The position numbers and the translations under genes are program-made. 8,395 bases of DNA from contig JACQUF010000076.1 of assembly GCA_016210435.1 (NCBI GenBank), forward strand, positions 1 through 8,395, read 5' to 3'. Positions 1-5,929 of this stretch are shown here, piece by piece; the first letter of the stretch is position 1; each line of letters opens with the position of its first letter. The notes under the pieces were generated by a model. The model was not told where the DNA came from and did not search any database. It saw only the letters and a list, made by a program, of their open reading frames with translations. This DNA comes from Chloroflexota bacterium. GTDB lineage: Bacteria > Chloroflexota > Dehalococcoidia > Lucifugimonadales > Lucifugimonadaceae.

Positions 1-1544
1 AGGGCGGGATCAACGCGGCCTTGACCGACCGGGGCGACAACTGGACAGATCACGCCCACGAGACCGTGCGCGGCAGCGACTACCTTGCCGACCAGGATGC
101 AGTCGAGATCATGTGTTCCGAGGCCGGGCAGGCCCTGATCGAGCTGGAACACATGGGCGTGATCTTCAGCCGTGATGAGAACGGCAAGCTCGGCACGCGT
201 CGATTCGGGGGCCAGAAGGCGGCCCGCACGTTCTTCGTAGGCGCCATTACCGGCCAGGCCATGCTGCATGTCCTTTACGAACAGCTGATCAAGGCCAACG
301 TCCGCGTTTACGAAGAGTGGTTCGTCACGTCCCTGATCGTCGAAGACGGCACATGCCATGGCGCGGTCGTCATGGATATCCGGACCGGGGAACTCCACAC
401 GATCCGGGCGAAAGCCGTCGTCATGGCCGCAGGCGGCGCCGGCCGGGCATATGAGCCCTCAACGAACGCGCTCATCTGCACGGGCGATGGTTACGCGCTC
501 GCGTACCGCGCGGGCGCTCCGCTGATGGACATGGAAATGGTCCAGTACCACCCCACCACGCTTGCGTCCAACGGGGTATTGATCTCGGAGGCCGCGCGCG
601 GCGAGGGCGGATACCTCCTCAATGCGAAGGGCGAACGCTTCATGCTGAAGTACGCGCCCGAATACAAGGAACTGGCCTCCAGGGACGTCGTATCCAGGGC
701 CGAGCAGATCGAGATCAATGAGGGGCGGGGCGTCGACGGCTGCGTGCTGCTCGACATGCGCCACCTCGGGCGGGAGGTCGTCGAACAGAAGCTCGGCTAC
801 CTGCAGGAGGTCGCGCACGACTTCATGGGAATCGATCTCGCCGAGCAACCGATTCCGATACGCCCCGGCATGCATTACATGATGGGCGGGATCAAGACGG
901 ACAACGATGGCGCTACGCCGCTCCCCGGTCTCTATGCCGCCGGTGAGGTCGCGAACGTCAGCGTGCATGGCGGCAACCGGTTGGGCGCGAACTCGCTGCT
1001 CGACACCGTGGTATTTGGTCGCAGGGCTGCGATTGCCGGGATTGAATATGGCAAGTCGATAAAGAGCCTCCCGGACAACGAACGCCAGAAGCAGGATGAC
1101 ACCGAGCGGGTTCGCGAGATCCTGGCCCGTCCGAAGGGCCTGCGCGCGGCTGCGGTACGGCGCGAGCTTGCCGGATGCATGCACGACAACGTCTCGGTAT
1201 TCCGAAACGAGCAGGGAATGCAGAATGCCGCCAGGAAGGTCAGGGAGGTCAAAGATGCGTATTCCAAGGTCGCGGTCGACGACAAGGGCAAGGTCTTCAA
1301 CACCGACCTGATCTTTGCCCTGGAGCTCGGCTACGTGCTCGACACCGCCGAATCCATCTGCGCCGGGGCTCTCACACGCAAGGAAAGCAGGGGCGCCCAT
1401 TACCGGACAGACATGACCCGGCGAGACGATCAGAACTGGCTCAAGCACATCCTCGTGTATCAGGGCAAGGATGGTGGAGAACCGCGCGTCGATTTCGCAC
1501 CGGTGAGAATCACCCGTTGGAAGCCCGGGGAAAGGAAGTACTGA
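1..1544 (+). CDS. sdhA: succinate dehydrogenase/fumarate reductase flavoprotein subunit, 5'-truncated by the window edge
   Basis: Flavoprotein subunit that oxidises succinate to fumarate (or the reverse) and passes electrons to SdhB. The reading frame is open from base 3 and starts inside the family, at the Gln-Gly-Gly-Ile-Asn segment that follows the FAD-linking His in E. coli SdhA. About 50 N-terminal residues, including the GxGxxG dinucleotide fold and that His, therefore lie upstream of the window; a Tat signal, if present, would too. About 513 residues are visible. Active-site landmarks are intact: QYHPTT (His codon 549-551), SRDVVSR (the Arg that acts as proton shuttle in the family, codon 681-683), MHYMMGG (His codon 873-875) and GGNRLGANSLLD (Arg codon 978-980). 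The C-terminal helical capping region is complete to the TGA at 1542-1544, which overlaps the sdhB start by one base. Whether it runs mainly as succinate dehydrogenase or fumarate reductase cannot be told from sequence. Confidence 0.95.
   Translation, partial: GGINAALTDRGDNWTDHAHETVRGSDYLADQDAVEIMCSEAGQALIELEHMGVIFSRDENGKLGTRRFGGQKAARTFFVGAITGQAMLHVLYEQLIKANVRVYEEWFVTSLIVEDGTCHGAVVMDIRTGELHTIRAKAVVMAAGGAGRAYEPSTNALICTGDGYALAYRAGAPLMDMEMVQYHPTTLASNGVLISEAARGEGGYLLNAKGERFMLKYAPEYKELASRDVVSRAEQIEINEGRGVDGCVLLDMRHLGREVVEQKLGYLQEVAHDFMGIDLAEQPIPIRPGMHYMMGGIKTDNDGATPLPGLYAAGEVANVSVHGGNRLGANSLLDTVVFGRRAAIAGIEYGKSIKSLPDNERQKQDDTERVREILARPKGLRAAAVRRELAGCMHDNVSVFRNEQGMQNAARKVREVKDAYSKVAVDDKGKVFNTDLIFALELGYVLDTAESICAGALTRKESRGAHYRTDMTRRDDQNWLKHILVYQGKDGGEPRVDFAPVRITRWKPGERKY
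1531..1538 (+). promoter_or_regulatory. Shine-Dalgarno site for sdhB
   Basis: A purine-rich AAAGGAAG lies within the last codons of sdhA, five bases before the overlapping ATG at 1544. It supports the 1544 start and translational coupling of sdhA and sdhB. Confidence 0.55.
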
Positions 1545-2500
1545 TGCAGGCAACTGTGCGGGTCAGGCGCTTCAACCCGGAGCAGCCTGGCGCCCAGCCT
1601 CGATTCGAGGAATTCGCTCTCGAGGTGCCGCAGAACACTACTGTGCTCGATGCGCTGATCAAGATCAGGGAGGACACCGACGGCACATTCGGTGTCCGCT
1701 GTTCCTGCCGGGCGTCCATCTGTGGCTCATGCGCAATGCGCGTGAACGGGCAGGCGAAGCTCGCTTGCAAGACCAAGATCATCGATGTGGCCAGTAACGG
1801 CCAGCCCGTAATCGTGGAGCCCATGGGCAACATGCCCGTGATCAAGGACTTGATCACGGACATGACGATCTTCTGGGACAAGGTCCGCCAGGTGGAGCCC
1901 TACCTGCAGCCTGAAGGTCCCGAGCCGCAGGGGGAGTACATCGCCTCGAACGAGTCGATGAACCACCTGGTCGGGGTGATGAACTGCATCATGTGCGGCG
2001 CCTGCGTTTCGGACTGCACATCGCTCGCCGTAGACAAGAACTTCATCGCTCCCGCGGCCCTCGCAAAGGCATACCGGTTTGTAGCCGACCCCCGTGACGG
2101 CGCGAAGAAGCGGCGGCTCGGCATGCTCAATGAATACGGCGGCGTATGGGACTGCACTCGTTGCATGTACTGCATCGAAGTCTGCCCCAAGGGCGTCGCA
2201 CCGATGGACCGGATCATGAAGATGCGTGATCTCGCCATGCAGCACGGCTACAACAACACGGCCGGGGCGCGCCACACGGAATCATTCGCCAGGTCGGTGA
2301 AGAGCGACGGGCTGCTCAACGAGACCAGGCTTGCGATCGACAGCACCGGGCTCCTCAACATCCCGGGCCAGCTGGCGCAGGTTCCGATCGGGATCAAGAC
2401 ATTGATGAAGGGCAAGCTTCCGAACCCGCTGGGGCACAAGATCCCGGCGCGGAAGCGGATCAAGAAGGTGTTCGAGAAAGTCGAGGACGGAAAACGGTGA
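1544..2500 (+). CDS. sdhB: succinate dehydrogenase/fumarate reductase iron-sulfur subunit, non-classical type
   Basis: Electron-transfer subunit, 318 residues, between the flavin and the quinone-reactive subunit. The ATG overlaps the sdhA stop (TGATG) and has a purine-rich AAAGGAAG (1531-1538) just upstream, so I chose it over the longer in-frame extension into sdhA. The N-terminal ferredoxin domain has [2Fe-2S] ligands Cys55, 60, 63 and 75. The C-terminal domain has Cys148, 151, 154, 158 and then Cys204, 207, 210, 214. The Cys at 207 is the notable one: classical enzymes have a non-Cys residue there (Val207 in E. coli FrdB), giving a [3Fe-4S] centre, whereas non-classical archaeal-type enzymes have Cys and are reported to hold a second [4Fe-4S]. 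The usual Pro after the first Cys group is Thr159. The protein is about 75 residues longer than typical SdhB; this basic C-terminal tail resembles those of HdrC-like Fe-S subunits that partner CCG proteins, fitting the adjacent sdhE. Confidence 0.95.
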   Translation: MQATVRVRRFNPEQPGAQPRFEEFALEVPQNTTVLDALIKIREDTDGTFGVRCSCRASICGSCAMRVNGQAKLACKTKIIDVASNGQPVIVEPMGNMPVIKDLITDMTIFWDKVRQVEPYLQPEGPEPQGEYIASNESMNHLVGVMNCIMCGACVSDCTSLAVDKNFIAPAALAKAYRFVADPRDGAKKRRLGMLNEYGGVWDCTRCMYCIEVCPKGVAPMDRIMKMRDLAMQHGYNNTAGARHTESFARSVKSDGLLNETRLAIDSTGLLNIPGQLAQVPIGIKTLMKGKLPNPLGHKIPARKRIKKVFEKVEDGKR

Positions 2501-3408
2501 AGTACGCCTGGTGGCCCGGCTGCGTCGCCAGAGGTGGCACGCCCGAGCTGTACACGTCAACGGTCGCGGTGCTCAAGCGCCTGGGAATCGAAGTCGAGGA
2601 GATGCACGACTTCTCCTGCACCGGCGCGGGCGTGCTACAGGAGCGGAATCTCAAGCTTGGCGACGCACTGAACATCCGCAACTTCGCGATCGCTGAAAAG
2701 ATGGGCCTCAAGGAGATCATGACGATCTGCAGCACGTGCCAGGGTGTGATGGGGCAGGCGCACTGGCGCGTGATGAGGGACCCGGAATACCTAAGAGAGA
2801 TCAATGCCACGATCGCCGAGGAAGGCCTCGAGTACATGGGCGGAGTCGTGGTCAAGCACCTCGTCTGGATTCTGGTGGAAGAGTACGGAGTCGAAGAACT
2901 CAAGAAGCACTTCACCAGGAACCTCTCGTGCCTGAGGGTCGCCCCGTTTTACGGTTGCTACATCCTGAGGCCCACAAACTCGCTCGGCTTTGAAAAGGCG
3001 CCGGCACGCGAGACGTCGCTGGAGGCGGTAATCGCCGCGACCGGCGCGGAGGTGGTCGACTTCAGGGGCAAGAAGGCATGCTGCGGACTTCCGATCCTGC
3101 TGATCAACCAGGAAAACTCGCTGAAGATGGTCGCGCAGCACACTGGCACGGCGAAGGACCTCGGGGCCGATGCAATGGTGACTCCGTGTCCGCTGTGTCA
3201 CCTGAACCTGGACGGCTACCAGGACAAGGCTGCGAGCAAGAATCGGCCCGGCGGCCAGCGGATCAATCTGCCGATTCTGCACTTCCCTCAACTTCTGGGG
3301 TTGGCGATGGGGATGGGGCCGGAAGAGCTAGGCATGCCGAAGCACATCGTTGGCACGCGCGAGCTGGCGGCGACGGTGAGACAGAAGGCCACCGTCGTCA
3401 ACCGCTAG
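2497..3408 (+). CDS. sdhE: CCG-domain (HdrB-like) subunit of succinate:quinone oxidoreductase
   Basis: Third subunit of the complex, 303 residues, starting at a GTG that overlaps the sdhB stop by four bases (GTGA), so the genes are translationally coupled. It has two cysteine-rich CCG domains as in heterodisulfide reductase HdrB. The first has Cys9, Cys41, Cys78 and Cys81, but Thr42 stands where the second Cys of the CCG pair should be. The second is complete: Cys154, Cys195-Cys196-Gly, Cys231 and Cys234. In the HdrB family complete motifs bind non-cubane [4Fe-4S] clusters; in SdhE/MfrE proteins this subunit replaces the haem-containing membrane anchor and is thought to carry electrons to or from quinone. 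I see no transmembrane span, only mildly hydrophobic stretches (around residues 118-130 and 259-275) that could associate with a membrane. Unrelated to the small flavinylation factor also called SdhE in E. coli. Confidence 0.9.
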   Translation: MKYAWWPGCVARGGTPELYTSTVAVLKRLGIEVEEMHDFSCTGAGVLQERNLKLGDALNIRNFAIAEKMGLKEIMTICSTCQGVMGQAHWRVMRDPEYLREINATIAEEGLEYMGGVVVKHLVWILVEEYGVEELKKHFTRNLSCLRVAPFYGCYILRPTNSLGFEKAPARETSLEAVIAATGAEVVDFRGKKACCGLPILLINQENSLKMVAQHTGTAKDLGADAMVTPCPLCHLNLDGYQDKAASKNRPGGQRINLPILHFPQLLGLAMGMGPEELGMPKHIVGTRELAATVRQKATVVNR

Positions 3409-3438
3409 CGAGCAGGAGCTCCTCGGTAGGGGAGGGGC

Positions 3439-3633
3439 CAGCGAAACTATTACGACCGCGTGATCCGCACGGAAAATGAGCCTGACGCTGTCCGCAACTA
3501 CGTGCGGTTTAACGCCCTGAAAGACGCTTTGCGGTATCGGCAGGGACCACCCGCGGACGGAGGGCGGGGCAAGCCCCGCCGCTACGCTGATGGCAGAACA
3601 GGCTTCAACAAGTCGTTGACCCCTGACGCTTGA
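3439..3633 (+). pseudogene. remnant of REP-associated tyrosine transposase (RAYT, IS200-like TnpA), C-terminal piece
   Basis: From 3439 one frame reads QRNYYDRVIR followed by a helix ending NYVRFNALKDAL. This matches the pattern at the C-terminal end of the catalytic domain of RAYT proteins (typically W/Q-R-x-Y-x-D-x-I-I-R, then a helix ending Y-I-x-x-N-P-x-K). An in-frame stop (TAG, 3427-3429) lies just upstream, and nothing recognisable of the His-hydrophobic-His nicking motif is found in the 30 bases between sdhE and this point. Only about 64 codons remain, ending at TGA 3631-3633. The last 25 or so codons run through a perfect hairpin (3563-3580), a typical companion of RAYT genes. This is family pattern recognition without an alignment, so moderate confidence. 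Confidence 0.6.
3563..3580. repeat. REP-like perfect hairpin (8-bp stem, 2-base loop)
   Basis: GGCGGGGC-AA-GCCCCGCC forms a perfect inverted repeat inside the tail of the transposase remnant. GC-rich palindromes of this form next to RAYT genes are the REP elements these enzymes are thought to mobilise. It lies about 155 bases after the sdhE stop and has no T-tract on either side, so I do not call it an intrinsic terminator, although it could stabilise the sdh mRNA end. Confidence 0.65.
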
Positions 3634-3638
3634 ACCCC

Positions 3639-4091
3639 ATGCCACTGTGGACCGACGCACTGACTCCCGCGCAGGTCCGGAATCTCGACCGGGCGACACA
3701 GACCGCTCTGCGCTGGCATGAGCGGGCACGGGAAATGGATATTCCGGAGGACCGCTACCTCGCGCTGTGGTTAACGCTCGAGATCCTCTCCGGCGGCCCT
3801 GGGACAGACATGCTGAAGCGGGTCTGGGACCTCATAGTCCACGCCATGGGTGGTCCGGACCGCGCCGCCGCGGTGAGGGAACGATTCGACGTGCGTGCCC
3901 TACGTGACCTGAGGAATCGGATTGTCGCGGGGACCGTCCGCGAACTGGCGCCGACTAACGTCGCGTTCACCGTGTCAGAGGAAACGCTGCGCCTGATGGA
4001 CGCGCTCGTATCGGACACGCTCCGTTCCCGTGCAGGTCTTGCACCCCGCCATGCGCTTGCCAGCCTGCTCGGCATTGCTCCTTCGTCCTGA
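3639..4091 (+). CDS. small HEPN-like protein of unknown function
   Basis: 150 residues from the ATG at 3639; an in-frame TTG at 3630 is a weaker alternative, and neither has a clear ribosome binding site. The protein is all-helical by composition and soluble, with no signal peptide or membrane span. Two segments recall Apea-like/HEPN proteins: a hydrophobic helix LALWLTLEIL (residues 41-50) and LRDLRNRIVAG (88-98), the place of the HEPN R-N-x-x-x-H RNase motif. Here Arg92-Asn93 are kept but the His is Ala97 (codon 3927-3929), so it would not be expected to be a classical HEPN nuclease. No nucleotidyltransferase or other antitoxin partner is adjacent: the gene sits alone between a dead transposase and repeat DNA. 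It could be a decayed or repurposed domain, or a chance similarity. Coding seems likely from the uninterrupted frame and protein-like composition. Confidence 0.55.
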   Translation: MPLWTDALTPAQVRNLDRATQTALRWHERAREMDIPEDRYLALWLTLEILSGGPGTDMLKRVWDLIVHAMGGPDRAAAVRERFDVRALRDLRNRIVAGTVRELAPTNVAFTVSEETLRLMDALVSDTLRSRAGLAPRHALASLLGIAPSS

Positions 4092-4164
4092 GGCCAGCCA
4101 GTCATTGTCGCCCTGAACGCGGTGAAGGGCCTGTTCCAGTACGAGGCGTTTGGCGGGGTCAAAA

Positions 4165-4202
4165 CAGATCCCTCATCCGCCTGAGGCGGACTCGGGATGA
4201 CA
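4165..4202. repeat. dispersed repeat with hairpin, CAGAT...GGATGACA type
   Basis: An imperfect hairpin: ATCCC (4168-4172), TCCGCC (4176-4181), loop TGA, GGCGGA (4185-4190), GGGAT (4194-4198), with a three-by-three internal loop. The 'GTCATCCCGAG ... GGATCTG' form of its complement is a familiar intergenic repeat in many environmental bacterial genomes. Copy number must be checked in the whole genome. Confidence 0.5.
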
Positions 4203-4294
4203 GTGCCAGAACGAGCCCTCGCCGGGACGCTTGGCCCGGAACCCACGTAACCTGTCGGCTTGTCAGCGCCTGCCGCCGTGAACGCGATCTTGAT

Positions 4295-4342
4295 CCCCTC
4301 GCCCCACTGGGGAGAGGGTGGCCGAAGACCGGGTGAGGGCCA
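4295..4342. repeat. dispersed repeat with hairpin, CCCCTCGCCCC...GGGTGAGGGC type
   Basis: CCCTC-G-CCCC-ACT-GGGG-A-GAGGG (4296-4318) forms a strong stem with a single G/A mismatch. It is followed by TGGCC (4319-4323) pairing with GGCCA (4338-4342). The layout matches a well-known class of intergenic palindromic repeats ('CCCTCTCCCC ... GGGGAGAGGG ... CCGGGTGAGGG') found in many proteobacterial and other GC-rich genomes. No T-tract follows on either strand. Confidence 0.55.
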
Positions 4343-4374
4343 ACAGGTCCTGAATCCTGCCTGAGGGCTCGTAA

Positions 4375-4428
4375 CAGATACCTTCGACGGGCTCACGGCA
4401 CGCTCTTCGGCTGCGCCTAAGGATGACA
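4375..4428. repeat. dispersed repeat, CAGAT...GGATGACA type, second copy
   Basis: Starts CAGATACC and ends AAGGATGACA, the same ends as the 4165-4202 element, with a different middle containing TCTTCGGCTGCGCCT. The complement reads like the common 'GTCATCCTGAGGCGCAGCCGAAG' dispersed sequence. The shared ends suggest two members of one repeat family in this gap. Confidence 0.5.
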
Positions 4429-4462
4429 CGCGAGCTGGATCGCTATCGCCGGTGATAGTTCG

Positions 4463-4840
4463 TCACGCGAGCGTCAGCAGTGACTGGATGATTACGCGTA
4501 CCGCGGCAGGCGAAGCGAGGCCCTCCCTGGCCCTGCTCGGACCCTCCCCAACATGCACGGAATTGGCAGTTTCCGGAAGCGCCGCGAAGAGGTCCTCATC
4601 GGTCGTGTCGTCGCCGAGGCCAAGTCCGAAGTCGAACGGCCCGAATTGTTCGACGACCGCGCGGTAAGCGGTGCCCTTGTTGACTCCCCGCTGGCGGATC
4701 TCGACGATCTTTCGCTCCCTGCGTGACCTCGATCGAGCCCCACGTGAGCTTTCGAGGTGCGCAATCAACTCTCGTGCCTGCCACCTGGCGATGTCCTCAT
4801 CGGCGTTCCGGTAATGCCAGACAATCGCGGCCGTCAGCCA
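4463..4840 (-). pseudogene. otsB: trehalose-6-phosphate phosphatase remnant, C-terminal half with two compensating frameshifts
   Basis: Reading the minus strand from about 4840, LTAAIVWHYRNADEDIARWQ and ELIAHLESS match the middle of trehalose-6-phosphate phosphatases. KIVEIRQRGVNKG, then GLGDDTTDEDLF (the C-terminal HAD aspartate motif) and VHVGEGPSRA complete the C-terminal half, to the stop at 4463-4465. Between LESS and KIVEIR the expected segment SIEVTQGAK is in another frame. A one-base loss in the TCACGTGGGG tract and a one-base gain in the GAAAG tract restore the frame. The N-terminal half with the HAD nucleophile motif (DxDGT) and the cap domain is absent: beyond 4840 I recognise no related sequence before mdh. 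So it cannot make a working phosphatase and is best called a pseudogene. The longest single-frame stretch begins at TTG 4768. Confidence 0.8.
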
Positions 4841-4969
4841 TCGGCGCCTCCTTTCTTGATTGGCAGGCGCCGAGCGCGCTCGGCCGGTCAGCCGGCTACC
4901 GCCGGCAGCGCCGGTCCTACAGACCGTGCCCGGATACGGGGATCCGTCCAGCCGGAGTTCCTGTTCTGA
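4841..4969. repeat. GC-rich hairpin cluster downstream of mdh
   Basis: Contains a perfect 16-base palindrome, GCCGAGCGCGCTCGGC (4869-4884), repeated GCCGGC hexamers (4891-4896 and 4901-4906, four bases apart), and a hairpin CGGAT (4931-4935) with ATCCG (4942-4946). The last lies 24 bases past the mdh stop in the mdh direction. None has a U-tract, so intrinsic termination is unproven; the cluster could be REP-like debris or an mRNA-end structure. Confidence 0.45.
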
Positions 4970-5905
4970 CTAGCGGGTCTTCTTCTCCATGATCTCAACC
5001 AGCTCGCGGACTGCCGCCGCCGATTTCTTGAGAGCGGCGTCTTCCTCCGACGTAAGCCTGACCTGGACCACGGACTCGACACCTTCGGCGCCGAGCTTGA
5101 CCGGTACGCCTACAAAGAGACCTGTGATGCCGTACTCGCCCTCGAGATAGGCCGCGCACGGCAATACCGATTTGCGGTCCAGGAGAATCGCCTCGACCAT
5201 CTGTTCGACTGCTGCTGAAGGCGCGTAGTAGGCGCTGCCGGTCTTGAGGAGCGAGACGATCTCGGCCCCGCCGTTCTGCGTCCGCTTCACGATCTCGTCG
5301 AGCCGCTGCATTGATATCAGCTGTGATACCGGGACTCCGGCCGCGGATGTACTTCCAATCAACGGGACCATGCTATCGCCATGCCCACCGAGGACATGGG
5401 CCTGAATGTTCGTCACCGACATCTTGAGTTCCTGCGCCAGAAAGGTGCGGAATCGTGCGGTGTCGAGGATCCCCGCCATACCGACGACCCTCTGCTTCGG
5501 GAACCCGCTCACCTTGAAAGCGTGCTGGACCATGGCGTCGAGTGGGTTGGACACGACGATCAGGACCGCGTTGGGCGAGCGCGGGGCCACCTGGCGAGTG
5601 ACGTCTCCAACGATCTTCATATTCGTGAGGAGCAGGTCGTCGCGGCTCATGCCAGGCTTGCGGGCTATCCCTGCCGTAATGACGACGACATCGGAATTCG
5701 CCGTCGGTTCGTAGGTGTTCGCGCCGGCTACGTAGGCATCTGAGCCTGTGACCGGCCCCGATTGAAGCATGTCCAGCGCCTTGCCTTGTGGCATGCCTTC
5801 TATGACATCGACCAGGACAACGTCGGCGTAGCCTTTGTCGACGATTCGTTGCGCCGTGGTCGCACCGACGTTCCCTGCGCCGACTACCGTTACTTTCTTC
5901 CGCAC
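4970..5905 (-). CDS. mdh: malate dehydrogenase (LDH-like, NAD-dependent)
   Basis: Cytoplasmic TCA-cycle enzyme oxidising malate to oxaloacetate. Numbering from the GTG at 5905 (311 residues): Rossmann motif GAGNVG at 9-14; Asp33 at the end of strand 2, as in NAD-preferring enzymes; substrate-binding Arg82 and Arg88 in [10 protein letters not shown], where malate rather than lactate enzymes have Arg; Asn120 in VSNPLD; the Asp148/Arg151 pair in GILDTARFR; and catalytic His175 in GGHGDSM. Length and sequence fit the tetrameric LDH-like malate dehydrogenases rather than the E. coli type. An in-frame TTG at 5929 would add eight residues, but the AAGGAG at 5923-5918 lies inside that extension and favours the GTG, though the 12-base spacing is longer than ideal. 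It follows icd in the same direction after a 139-base gap with repeat-like sequence, so it may be co-transcribed or have its own promoter. Confidence 0.95.
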   Translation of the reverse strand: MRKKVTVVGAGNVGATTAQRIVDKGYADVVLVDVIEGMPQGKALDMLQSGPVTGSDAYVAGANTYEPTANSDVVVITAGIARKPGMSRDDLLLTNMKIVGDVTRQVAPRSPNAVLIVVSNPLDAMVQHAFKVSGFPKQRVVGMAGILDTARFRTFLAQELKMSVTNIQAHVLGGHGDSMVPLIGSTSAAGVPVSQLISMQRLDEIVKRTQNGGAEIVSLLKTGSAYYAPSAAVEQMVEAILLDRKSVLPCAAYLEGEYGITGLFVGVPVKLGAEGVESVVQVRLTSEEDAALKKSAAAVRELVEIMEKKTR

Positions 5906-5917
5906 GCTTTTCCAGTT

Positions 5918-5923
5918 CTCCTT
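5918..5923 (-). promoter_or_regulatory. Shine-Dalgarno site deciding the mdh start
   Basis: AAGGAG on the minus strand, 12 bases before the GTG at 5905 and downstream of the alternative TTG at 5929. It makes the shorter protein, beginning [11 protein letters not shown], the more likely product. Confidence 0.5.
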
Positions 5924-5929
5924 ACGCAA

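Larger units (their letters stand above)
4092..4462. other. gene-free intergenic segment with dispersed-type repeats
   Basis: 371 bases between the convergent HEPN-like gene (+) and the otsB remnant (-). The open frames crossing it have no protein-like character. It holds three repeat-like blocks, listed separately, two of which share the same ends (CAGAT ... GGATGACA). I see no promoter, tRNA or T-tract terminator in it. Confidence 0.6.

Noticed and set aside
1175..1543. In-frame upstream extension of sdhB into sdhA
   Set aside because: The extension is low-complexity Arg/Gly-rich and overlaps the conserved sdhA C-terminus; the ATG at 1544 has a ribosome site and matches the family start.
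459..1553. Long minus-strand open frame (364 codons) opposite sdhA
   Set aside because: It mirrors the GC-rich codon structure of sdhA, which is certain on the plus strand; its translation shows no family motif.
3409..3630. A possible short sdhF membrane-anchor gene after sdhE
   Set aside because: No frame here encodes hydrophobic spans or cysteine motifs; the only recognisable sequence is the transposase tail.
3755..4429. Minus-strand open frame (224 codons) across the HEPN-like gene and the repeat gap
   Set aside because: Its Ser/Pro/Arg-rich translation looks like a shadow; half of it lies in dispersed repeats.
4492..4784. Other minus-strand frames over the otsB remnant as separate genes
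   Set aside because: One contains the expected SIEVTQGAK segment and is explained by the frameshifts; the rest is out-of-frame sequence.
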